Assembly: GCA_030180135.1 (NCBI GenBank)
Contig: CM058238.1
Location: 44,667,765-44,731,764, forward strand
DNA from: Orychophragmus violaceus
Lineage: Eukaryota; Streptophyta; Magnoliopsida; Brassicales; Brassicaceae
Direction: 5' to 3'
Length of the DNA stretch: 64,000 nt
The notes under the pieces are model-generated. The model did no database searches, was not told the origin of the DNA, and worked only from the letters and a program-made list of their open reading frames with translations. Below, one piece after another: positions 53,742 to 62,839 of the stretch (its first letter is position 1; each line of letters begins with the position of its first letter). A program made the translations under genes and the position numbers.

Positions 53742-53872
53742 AGTGATAGATCCGAGAATCACCAAGTGGAGCAGGCCAAGAAGAGTATGCAAGCTGGTGA
53801 TAGATTTGTGGTGCAAAAGTCAGATTGCACAAGTGGTAGAGTCATGGTGAAGAACCATGGACAATTCAATAG

Positions 53873-53882
53873 TGCGGGGGAG
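53873..53882 (+). other. Internal polypurine-like core in E4
   Basis: TGCGGGGGAG is identical to the ten bases next to the 3' LTR (54771-54780). It could act as a central polypurine tract or be a relic of an earlier 3' end. Confidence 0.4.
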
Positions 53883-54007
53883 CTTAAGCTCAAATCCAAA
53901 CCGCAACTCACATTACTATGATCAGGCTACTTCTAAAACTCTTTTTTTTTCATTACCATTATAGATTGCCTAAAGACTTGATAGTGTTTGATAGAGTTTA
54001 AGTGTTG

Positions 54008-54246
54008 AAAACGTTTCCCAATTCTCAAAACGTTTTCAATCTATTCTTAAAAGGTTTTGAAACCTATTGAAGTTCAAACTCTTGTGATTCTCTTGATTAT
54101 GATGTTGTTATGTTTCATTTCAAAGTCAAAAACGTTTTAAACCTTATTCTCAAAACGTTTTCAGACTTGATTTTTCATTTGAATCTTGTTGTGATCATGT
54201 GTTTCAAAGATAAAACGTTTTACAATCAATTCTCTAAAACGTTTCA
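54008..54246 (+). repeat. Cluster of six AAAACGTTT(T/C) palindromes in E4
   Basis: Copies start at 54008, 54027, 54129, 54152, 54212 and 54237, with a near-copy AAAAGGTTTT at 54049. The core AACGTT is self-complementary and is a possible bZIP/bHLH-type site. Confidence 0.7.
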
Positions 54247-54643
54247 AACCTAAAGGTTTTATTCATAACTAATGTCTTAGATGCCATTTCATATACTTTA
54301 ACATGTTTCCTTTAAACCTTTGTGTTGAAGGTTTATAAGGAGAAGAGAAAGGCATGCTTAAGGAGCATTAGGAAGTGAAGCCTTGAAGTCTTTCCAAGAG
54401 GAAGATGAGACCGACTTGAAGTTCTTCCAAGATGAGAAGGATGATGGAAGTTGGGGTTAAAGGCCGGAGCCCTATGGATTCCAAGTTTCAAAAGACACAA
54501 CAAGAGCAAGAAGATCATATCAAGAGAAGTCAAGTCAAGGAATGCTAAGGAATTAAAGAGTTATGGAAAGGAGTAGCCGTGATCCAAGATGTTCATACCA
54601 AGGTCAAGTTACATCTTGAGTATGTGGACTATACTCTTTTTGT

Positions 54644-54685
54644 CCTCCTTAAGGTTTTATCCCAAAGAGGTTTTCCTTGAGGAGG
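54644..54685 (+). other. E4 conserved 3' hairpin
   Basis: CCTCCTTAAGG (54644-54654) can pair with CCTTGAGGAGG (54675-54685) through ten Watson-Crick pairs and one G-U pair. The 20-nt loop TTTTATCCCAAAGAGGTTTT resembles those of E1-E3. The flanks ACTCTTTTT upstream and TTTTTAATGAGG downstream are also shared with the copia elements. Confidence 0.78.
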
Positions 54686-54770
54686 TTTTTAATGAGGTAG
54701 TTCCACAGCTCCAAGCTTGGCCTTTGGTCCTCTTCTCCCTTTGGTCTTTTGGAGTCCCGACGACCAAGCT

Positions 54771-54780
54771 TGCGGGGGAG
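54771..54780 (+). other. E4 polypurine tract
   Basis: TGCGGGGGAG lies directly before the 3' LTR start TATTAGAG. Confidence 0.9.
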
Positions 54781-55922
54781 TATTAGAGAGAATGATGAAA
54801 TGGAGGAGGAGAGGCTGAAGTCATGAAGACAAAGCCGAGCCTCATTCCTTGAAGAAGCCTTGGTGTTGAGAACAAGCAAGCAAAGCAATGCTTAAGTGAG
54901 CAACAAAGGCAACTATCAAGATGTGCAAAGTTGGGGCACACAGACAAATGATCAATGTGCAAAGTTGGGGCAAGATCATCATGTGCAAAGTCAGGGCCAA
55001 GTGTTGAAGTGCAAAGTTGGGACACTTATATATTCAGACAACCAAGAATGTGCAAAGTTGGGGCCAAACAGAAGTCTGTCAAGAATCAGACTCAAGAAGA
55101 GTCACATGTGCGTTTAAGGAGGAAAGTGGTTACAAGGACAAGTCACACTCACCCTTGGGAGTGTGCACTCTCTCTCTCCAGAAGCAAGTGGCTAAGACAA
55201 GTCACTATCAAGGTGTGAACACACCCAATTCGGATCTGAACAAGAGGACAAGATCCAGCCATTCATTCAAACTTAGTTTTCCCTCCATTAAATCAATGGC
55301 TGTGATTCAAAGTCTTAGTTTATGATTTTAACCTAATTGTATGCCTATATAAAGGCCACACACGACCATTGTAAGCTTTGCTAATTCACTTTATAAAAAT
55401 CAGAACTCATTTGATACAACAAACTCTTATCTCTTTCTCTATTCTTCTTGTAACAAGTTCTGCTCTTTGTCTTCATTGTTTATACAAGTTTATACACAAT
55501 GTAGACCATAAAGAGCCACGGTTATGGCTGCTTAAGGCAGCCTCTTATCATGCTTGGATAACTCTTCCATAGTTAGTCCAAGTATGATGAGAGAATCATT
55601 CATAGTTGTTCTTTAGCTTCTCTTAGTTGTTCCTTAAGCTAATTACTGATTCTCTTCCATGTTATGAGTAGACTCTCCTTGGTGAGATGTTAAGCTCTTG
55701 GAATTGTTTTCATATAGCTAAGGACTCCTTTTATACAACTAGATTAATGGCTTTCTTAAGTACAAACTAGTTGTCTTTTGTTTGAGCAGAACCGGTTGCA
55801 TTACTCTTCTTTAATCTGTTTCTGTTCTTGTGTTGAGTTATGGTTCAGAGCTTCTTATGAATGTCTCATGAACCAAACTAGATGATCAGAGCTTCCTCAT
55901 GGATGCTTCTGAAATTCTAACA
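54781..55922 (+). repeat. E4 3' LTR, 1142 bp
   Basis: It has the same length as 51405-52546, and I saw no substitution between them. It ends TTCTAACA before TSD CAACT (55923-55927) and then E2 protease-region coding sequence. Confidence 0.95.
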
Positions 55923-57059
55923 CAACTTTCCTGTACCAATTATAGGAATCCCTTGACCATCAGCTATAGTTACTCTTCCTAGGGCAGGTTTAATATCTTT
56001 TAACAACTTAGCATCACTAATCATGTGGTGAGAAGCTCCTGAATCTACTACCAACTTATGATCAGTTTTACTAAGCAATTTATGTGAAAATAAAGAGATA
56101 CCAGAGAGCTTTGAGGCATAGGCCTTGATGAGGTCCTCAAGGTCACTCCTCTTCACATATTCAGTGGCTGTGTAGAGTGCAAGCTCCCCTCCTTGAGCTG
56201 AAGTAGAGGCAGGTTCATTCACAGCTTCTTGTGAGATGTTTGCATTTGCCCTTGAGTTCTTGAACTTGTCTGGTTTGAGGTGGGGATGAAGGACCCAACA
56301 CTTGTCCTTGGAGTGGCCTTTCCTCTTGCAATGATCACAAAATGGCGCCTTCTTCTCCTCAGGTTTGAAGCCGGCTTTGTTGGCAGTCACCAACTCCCCC
56401 TTTCCACCAAACAAACCAATGTTTCCTTCTTCCTTTTGGAGCCTTGAGCACACCTCTTCAAAATCAGGAAGTGTAGTCTCCCTTAGGATCTTCATGATGG
56501 CATCATTGTAAACCGGATTCAAGTTGAGTAGAAGGCCAAAGATCTTGTCTTGCTCCTTTCTCTCAATGAGAACCTTGGGGTTTAAAGTGCTTGGCCTTAG
56601 CATCTCAAGTTCAGACCATGCTGAAGAGAACTTCCCAAGATATTTGGTAAAGTCATGGTCTTCTTGTTTCAGCTCATTTATGGCCTTCTTCACCTCATAT
56701 ACTCTGCTCAGATTTGAAACATCTCCATAAATCTTCTTGAGAGTATCCCACAGTGACTTGGCTGTCTCACAATGAGAATAAGCTTCAAGGATGGATGAGT
56801 CAAGAGAGTTTTGGAGAAAGCCAAGCACAAGCTGATCTTCTTGAAACCATTTAGCTTCTGCCTTCTTGGTTTCCTCATCCTTCTTCTTGGCTTCATCTTC
56901 TTCAGTTGGTGTTTTATCCTCCAAGATGTGATCCCACAATCCTCTTCCACAAATGGCTGTCTTGATGGTCCTTTGCCATGTCCTGTAGTTGATTCCTTTG
57001 AGCATAACAGGAACAGCAGTAGGCCTCAAGCTTGAGCTGAGCTGAGTAGAGTCTTCCAT
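55923..57059 (-). pseudogene. E2 gag-pol, 5' part (Gag and protease), split by E4
   Basis: These are codons 1-379 of E2, starting with ATG at 57057-57059 (MEDS, as in E1). The piece contains Gag, the CCHC zinc knuckle (C241, C244, H249, C254) and the protease DSG (339-341). It then runs into E4, where one extra codon and a stop follow. It differs from E1 at about 10 residues, including VHI to TQL near the start. Gag and the protease active site might still be made from this piece, but integrase and reverse transcriptase would not. Confidence 0.94.
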
Positions 57060-57349
57060 GGTGTGTAACCGGAGAGAGTGGATGAAGGCTTTGGATGACC
57101 GAGAAAGAGTAATGCGCTTCTAGGGTTTAAAACCGAGAAGCTTAGGAGGACCAAAGGGTTTTTAGCAAGTTTTCAGGTCTGGAGCAGAGAGTAGTGAAGA
57201 GAACAAGTGAAGAACAGAGAGAAATTAGAGTTTGAGAGCTTGTAGAACCGAGAGATTAAGAGAGAGAGATTTAGGGTTTTGTAGCCGAGAGATTAGAGAA
57301 GCTGAGAGATTGAAGAATAAGAGAGAGATTTAGGAGAATGGAGATCAAT
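57060..57349 (-). other. E2 5' leader
   Basis: This is 290 bp between primer site and gag start, purine-rich on the plus strand with several ACCGAGA-type copies. It is less similar to the E1 leader than the coding regions are to each other. Confidence 0.75.
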
Positions 57350-57361
57350 GCTCTGATACCA
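57350..57361 (-). other. E2 primer binding site, initiator-Met tRNA
   Basis: Element-sense TGGTATCAGAGC lies directly next to the 5' LTR, as in E1 and E4. Confidence 0.93.
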
Positions 57362-57799
57362 TGAGAGATTTAGAGTGTAAACATTAGAAGAATTAGGGTT
57401 CTTGAGTCATGGTTGCGGTTTTAGAGAGATGAGAGAATGAGAGACTCAAAAACTTGTTATTTCACTTAAGGGTTTACATGCTCTTATATAGGAGAGAGCT
57501 ACAGCAATTGTTTAACCTAAAAATGAAAGAGGACAAATGAGCATATGGACAAAGCCTGCTCTGAACCGTGGCAGGAGAGAGAGAGAGAGTGTGGTCCCCC
57601 TTTTGTGGTCCTCACAGCCGGCTCCTCTTCTACCTCCAACGGTCATCTTCTTTTGTTTGATCCAAGGTTAAACTTGATGAGTCTTGGCGCCTTATGAGCA
57701 TACAAATAAACCCCAACTTTGCACATTCACAAATGTGCAAGACTTGTGCATTTTATGATAAAGCACAGCCTTAACACATTTGTTCAATCATGATCAATA
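57362..57799 (-). repeat. E2 5' LTR, 438 bp
   Basis: In element order it holds GTGCAAAGTTGGGG (57724-57711), GGCGCC (57691-57686), an MSA-like TCCAACGGTCA (plus strand, 57635-57645), a TCP-like GTGGTCCC (57591-57598) and TATA (57492-57483). The order of the shared sites is the same as in E1. It ends at TSD TAAGT (57800-57804). Confidence 0.95.
57483..57492 (-). promoter_or_regulatory. E2 LTR TATA box
   Basis: Element-sense CCTATATAAG lies about 310 bp into the 5' LTR, at the same relative place as in E1. Confidence 0.68.
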
Positions 57800-60795
57800 T
57801 AAGTAACCCTTCTAAGAGACTAGAAAGAAACTTTGATCTTCGAAAAGTTCCTATGAGAATCCTAAATAAAACATTTTAACCAAAATATCTTGAAACATAT
57901 ATGTCATGGATTGGAGAATTTAGGTGAGGTAGGACAACTATAAGTAAGTTTTTGTATGCTCCTAAAGGTAGAATGAGAAGCATTTTATACAAGTTTATGT
58001 TCGTTTGTAACATACCTAAGTAACCCTTCTAAATGACTAGAAAGACACTTTGATCTTCTAAAATGTCCTATGAGAATCCTTAACAAAACTTTTTAAACTA
58101 AATTTCTTGATACATATGTGTCATGGATTTGAGAATTTAGGTGATGTAAGACAACTATAAATAAGTTTTTGTATGCTCCTAAAGGTAGAATGAGAAGCAT
58201 GTTGTGATGTTTTTGTTCGTTTGTAACACCACTAAGTAACCTCCCTAAAAGACTAGAAAGAAACTTTGATTTTCTAAAAGGTCCTATGAGATCCTAAATA
58301 AAACTTTTTAACCAAAACTTCTTGAAACATATATGTCATGGATTGGTGAATTTCGGTGAAGTAAGACAACAATAAGTAAGTTTTTGTATGCTTCTAAAGG
58401 TAGAATTAGAAGCATTTTATACAAGTTTATGTTCGTTTGTAACACCCCTAAGTAACCCTTCTAAGAGACTAGGAAGAAACTTTGATCTTCGAAAAGTTCC
58501 TATGAGAATCCTAAATAAAACATTTTAACCAAAATATCTTGAAACATATATATCATGGATTGGAGAATTTAGGTGAGGTAGGACAACTATAAGTAAGTTT
58601 TTGTATGCTCCTAAAGATAGAATTAGAATCATTTTATACAAGTTTGTGTTCGTTTGTAACACCCCTAAGTAACCCTTCTAAGAGACTAGGAAGAAACTTT
58701 GATCTTCGAAAAGTTCCTATGAGAATCCTAAATAAAACATTTTAACCAAAATATCTTGAAACATATATGTCATGGATTGGAGAATTTAGGTGAGGTAGGA
58801 CAACTATAAGTAAGTTTTTGTATGCTCCTAAAGGTTGAATATGAAGCATTTTATACAAGTTTATGTTCGTTTTTAACACACCTAAGTAACCCTTCTAAAT
58901 GACTAGAAAGACACTTTGATCTTCTAAAATGTCCTATGAGAATCCTTAACAAATCTTTTTAAACTAAATTTCTTGAAACATATGTGTCATGGATTGGAGA
59001 ATTTAGGTGATGTAAGACAACTATAAATAAGTTTTTGTATGCTCCTAAAGGTAGAATGAGAAGCATGTTGTGATGTTTTTGTTCGTTTGTAACACCACTA
59101 AGTAACCTCCCTAAAAGACTAGAAAGAAACTTTGATTTTCTAAAAGGTCCTATGAGATCCTAAATAAAACTTTTTAACCAAAACTTCTTGAAACATATAT
59201 GTCATGGATTGGTGAATTTCGGTGAAGTAAGACAACAATAAGTAAGTTTTTGTATGCTTCTAAAGGTAGAATTAGAAGCATTTTATACAAGTTTATGTTC
59301 GTTTGTAACACCCCTAAGTAACCCTTCTAAGAGACTAGGAAGAAACTTTGATCTTCGAAAAGTTCCTATGAGAATCCTAAATAAAACATTTTAACCAAAA
59401 TATCTTGAAACATATATATCATGGATTGGAGAATTTAGGTGAGGTAGGACAACTATAAGTAAGTTTTTGTATGCTCCTAAAGATAGAATTAGAATCATTT
59501 TATACAAGTTTATGTTCGTTTGTAACACCCCTAAGTAACCCTTCTGAGAGACTAGGAAGAAACTTTGATCTTCGAAAAGTTCCTATGAGAATCCTAAATA
59601 AAACATTTTAACCAAAATATCTTGAAACATATATGTCATGGATTGGAGAATTTAGGTGAGGTAGGACAACTATAAGTAAGTTTTTGTATGCTCCTAAAGG
59701 TTGAATATGAAGCATTTTATACAAGTTTATGTTCGTTTGTAACAAACCTAAGTAACCCTTCTAAATGACTAGAAAGACACTTTGATCTTCTAAAATGTCC
59801 TATGAGAATCCTTAACAAAACTTTTTAAACTAAATTTCTTGATACATATGTGTCATGGATTTGAGAATTTAGGTGATGTAAGACAACTATAAATAAGTTT
59901 TTGTATGCTCCTAAAGGTAGAATGAGAAGCATGTTGTGATGTTTTTGTTCGTTTGTAACACCACTAAGTAACCTCCCTAAAAGACTAGAAAGAAACTTTG
60001 ATTTTCTAAAAGGTCCTATGAGATCCTAAATAAAACTTTTTAACCAAAACTTCTTGAAACATATATGTCATGGATTGGTGAATTTCGGTGAAGTAAGACA
60101 ACAATAAGTAAGTTTTTGTATGCTTCTAAAGGTAGAATTAGAAGCATTTTATACAAGTTTATGTTCGTTTGTAACACCCCTAAGTAACCCTTCTAAGAGA
60201 CTAGGAAGAAACTTTGATCTTCGAAAAGTTCCTATGAGAATCCTAAATAAAACATTTTAACCAAAATATCTTGAAACATATATATCATGGATTGGAGAAT
60301 TTAGGTGAGGTAGGACAACTATAAGTAAGTTTTTGTATGCTCCTAAAGATAGAATTAGAATCATTTTATACAAGTTTATGTTCGTTTGTAACACCCCTAA
60401 GTAACCCTTCTAAGAGACTAGGAAGAAACTTTGATCTTCGAAAAGTTCCTATGAGAATCCTAAATAAAACATTTTAACCAAAATATCTTGAAACATATAT
60501 GTCATGGATTGGAGAATTTAGGTGAGGTAGGACAACTATAAGTAAGTTTTTGTATGCTCCTAAAGGTTGAATATGAAGCATTTTATACAAGTTTATGTTC
60601 GTTTGTAACACACCTAAGTAACCCTTCTAAATGACTAGAAAGACACTTTGATCTTCTAAAATGTCCTATGAGAATCCTTAACAAATCTTTTTAAACTAAA
60701 TTTCTTGAAACATATGTGTCATGGATTGGAGAATTTAGGTGATGTAAGACAACTATAAATAAGTTTTTGTATGCTCTTAAAGGTAGAATGAGAAG
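57800..60795 (+). repeat. Satellite array segment 3a
   Basis: The D monomer cut by E2 resumes at TSD 57800-57804. A monomers follow at 57878, 58744, 59610 and 60476, the normal 866-bp spacing. The segment ends in B (60694) after AGAATGAGAAG, where the LTR fragment begins. Confidence 0.95.
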
Positions 60796-61121
60796 GACTA
60801 CAAACAATAAACAATGAATAAAGAGTGAGAAAGAGACAAGAACATCTCGGTTAGAGAGGAGGAGAGAGATAACGGTCATATGGACAGTGACTGGTCCTCT
60901 CCTTGTTCTTTGGTGACAATGACAGGTCTGTGTGATGGTCCACGCTTTGGTGATAGGGTTCTTAGCCTTCTGATCTTCTAAGAGTTGGTGTAGATACACA
61001 AGTAGGCGCCTGCACTCATCAACCCTAACTTTGCACACAAGAAGACTACAACCGGATTATCTCAGATTGCACAAGCTTTGCACAATGTACCAATGATCTC
61101 CTTTGGATCTCTATGTCAATA
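60796..61121 (-). mobile_element. Truncated E3-type LTR fragment, 326 bp
   Basis: It matches 62402-62727 of the E3 LTR with no difference I could see, but lacks the 191 bp at the other LTR end. The right end is the true LTR terminus (GTCAATA), followed by AGAAT, the same 5 bp that precede E3. The left junction to satellite shares AAG between both partners, which points to a microhomology or slippage join. The short frame across this junction is not a gene. Confidence 0.9.
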
Positions 61122-62210
61122 AGAATGAGAAGCATGTTGTGATGTTTTTGTTCGTTTGTAACACCACTAAGTAACCTCCCTAAAAGACTAGAAAGAAACT
61201 TTGATTTTCTAAAAGGTCCTATGAGATCCTAAATAAAACATTTTAACCAAAACTATCTTGAAACATATATGTCATGGATTGGAGAATTTAGGTGAGGTAG
61301 GACAACTATAAGTAAGTTTTTGTATGCTCCTAAAGGTAGAATGATGAAGCATTTTATACAAGTTTATGTTCGTTTGTAACACACCTAAGTAACCCTTCTA
61401 AATGACTAGAAAGACACTTTGATCTTCTAAAATGTCCTATGAGAATCCTTAACAAAACTTTTTAAACTAAATTTCTTGAAACATATGTGTCATGGATTGG
61501 AGAATTTAGGTGATGTAAGACAACTATAAATAAGTTTTTGTATGCTCCTAAAGGTAGAATGAGAAGCATGTTGTAATGTTTTTGTTCGTTCGTAACGCCA
61601 CTAAGTAACCTCTCTAAAAGACTAGAAAGAAACTTTGATCTTCTAAAAGGTCCTATGAGATCCTAAATAAAACTTTTTAACCAAAACTTCTTGAAACATA
61701 TATGTCATGGATTGGTGAATTTCGGTGAAGTAAGACAACAATAAGTAAGTTTTTGTATGCTTCCTAAAGGTAGAATTAGAAGCATTTTATACAAGTTTAT
61801 GTTCGTTTGTAACACCCCTAAGTAACCCTTCTAAGAGACTAGAAAGAAACTTTGATCTTCGAAAAGTTCCTATGAGAATCCTAAATAAAACATTTTAACC
61901 AAAATATCTTGAAACATATATGTCATGGATTGGAGAATTTAGGTGAGGTAGGACAACTATAAGTAAGTTTTTGTATGCTCCTAAAGGTAGAATGAGAAGC
62001 ATTTTATACAAGTTTATGTTCGTTTGTAACAAACCTAAGTAACCCTTCTAAATGACTAGAAAGACACTTTGATCTTCTAAAATGTCCTATGAGAATCCTT
62101 AACAAATCTTTTTAAACTAAATTTCTTGAAACATATGTGTCATGGATTGGAGAATTTAGGTGATGTAAGACAACTATAAATAAGTTTTTGTATGCTCCTA
62201 AAGGTAGAAT
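61122..62210 (+). repeat. Satellite array segment 3b, irregular and chimeric monomers
   Basis: The order is rest of B, A (61245, 220 bp), B (61465), C (61679, 218 bp), A (61897), B (62115, cut by E3). C and D are missing before 61245, and D is missing before 61897. The first A begins with a hybrid of C and A (AACCAAAACTATCTTG), and the B before it has a C/D-type tail. Unusual bases such as TTCGTTCGTAACGCC appear in B at 61465. Confidence 0.9.
62206..62210. other. Left target-site duplication of E3 (AGAAT)
   Basis: The right copy is outside the window. AGAAT next to the terminus of the LTR fragment (61122-61126) is consistent with it. Confidence 0.75.
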
Positions 62211-62727
62211 TGTTAGAATATCAAGATTAGAGTAAGAGATTAGCTAGAATGAAGAGAGAATTGAAGAGAGAGAGGCTCGGACCCGATTAGGGTTCTTGAG
62301 AGCCGAGAGAGAGAGAGAAGAGAGAGATGCGTTTCTGAGAAGAATAATTCTCATTAATTCAATCAGAAATGTTTACAAGACATATATATGTGCTATACAA
62401 GGACTACAAACAATAAACAATGAATAAAGAGTGAGAAAGAGACAAGAACATCTCGGTTAGAGAGGAGGAGAGAGATAACGGTCATATGGACAGTGACTGG
62501 TCCTCTCCTTGTTCTTTGGTGACAATGACAGGTCTGTGTGATGGTCCACGCTTTGGTGATAGGGTTCTTAGCCTTCTGATCTTCTAAGAGTTGGTGTAGA
62601 TACACAAGTAGGCGCCTGCACTCATCAACCCTAACTTTGCACACAAGAAGACTACAACCGGATTATCTCAGATTGCACAAGCTTTGCACAATGTACCAAT
62701 GATCTCCTTTGGATCTCTATGTCAATA
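62211..62727 (-). repeat. E3 3' LTR, 517 bp
   Basis: On the plus strand it begins TGTTAGAATATC and ends GTCAATA, so in element sense it starts TATTGACATAG and ends TTCTAACA. It contains GGCGCC (62611-62616), a one-mismatch copy of GTGCAAAGTTGGGG (62629-62642 on the minus strand) and an AACGGTCAT core. An open frame at 62393-62644 lies inside the LTR and is not supported as a gene. Confidence 0.92.
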
Positions 62728-62739
62728 CTCCCCCTCAAG
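62728..62739 (-). other. E3 polypurine tract
   Basis: Element-sense CTTGAGGGGGAG is identical to E1 and E2 and adjoins the LTR. Confidence 0.9.
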
Positions 62740-62798
62740 CTTGAATTCAAGGAATGAATCAAGCTTGGAGTGCCAAAGGAGAGCTACCTCATTAAAAA

Positions 62799-62839
62799 CC
62801 TTCATGAAGAAAACCGCATGGGATAAAACTTCATGAAGG
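62799..62839 (-). other. E3 conserved 3' hairpin
   Basis: CCTTCATGAAG (62799-62809) and CTTCATGAAGG (62829-62839) pair perfectly around a 19-nt loop, element-sense TTTTATCCCATGCGGTTTT. The stem differs from E1/E2 on both sides in a compensated way. The pol stop codon lies within the stem. Confidence 0.8.

Larger units (their letters stand above)
52559..54643 (+). other. E4 internal region without recognisable gag-pol
   Basis: This stretch of about 2.1 kb lies between the primer site and the 3' hairpin. Open frames are short (up to 89 codons, for example 53652-53921) and overlap repeats, and none resembles a retrotransposon protein. It contains a degenerate triple repeat (52798-52925), pyrimidine-rich ATACTCTC runs (about 52975-53140), a 36-bp duplication (53651-53686 and 53706-53741), a second copy of the polypurine core (53873-53882) and a cluster of AAAACGTTTT palindromes (54008-54246). 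It may be a decayed gag or foreign filler; I cannot tell which. Confidence 0.75.
51405..55922 (+). mobile_element. E4: non-autonomous copia-type LTR element nested in E2
   Basis: E4 is a 4518-bp element on the plus strand with two 1142-bp LTRs (51405-52546 and 54781-55922) that I could not tell apart. It has primer site TGGTATCAGAGC, polypurine tract TGCGGGGGAG and TSD CAACT. The internal part is only 2234 bp and has no gag, protease, integrase or RT motif. The LTR ends (TATTAG...CTAACA), primer site and 3' hairpin region match the copia elements beside it, so it is best read as a LARD-like derivative mobilised in trans by a copia partner. The identical LTRs point to very recent movement. Confidence 0.93.
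47696..57799 (-). mobile_element. E2: Ty1/copia retrotransposon interrupted by nested E4
   Basis: E2 is a minus-strand element. Without the nested 4.5 kb insertion it would be about 5.58 kb, nearly the length of E1. The 438-bp LTRs at 47696-48133 and 57362-57799 look identical to me, so it is young. The coding region is close to E1 (about 98 percent of residues), but its LTRs and leader are distinctly different. The frame is broken after residue 379 by E4, so this copy cannot make an intact polyprotein, although its LTRs, primer site and polypurine tract remain. Confidence 0.96.

Noticed and set aside
53326..53921. Short plus-strand frames in the E4 internal region as a possible gag
   Set aside because: The longest is 89 codons and runs through a 36-bp duplication. 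No zinc knuckle or Gag-like pattern is seen, so I describe them only as part of the internal region.
60691..61038. 115-codon frame, and the related 83-codon frame at 62393-62644
   Set aside because: Both read through E3 LTR sequence, and the first continues into satellite. The similarity is due to the shared LTR, not to a conserved protein.
60796..61121. Ordinary complete solo LTR
   Set aside because: 191 bp of the other LTR end are missing and the left side joins satellite past the TSD position, so it is not the product of simple LTR-LTR recombination.
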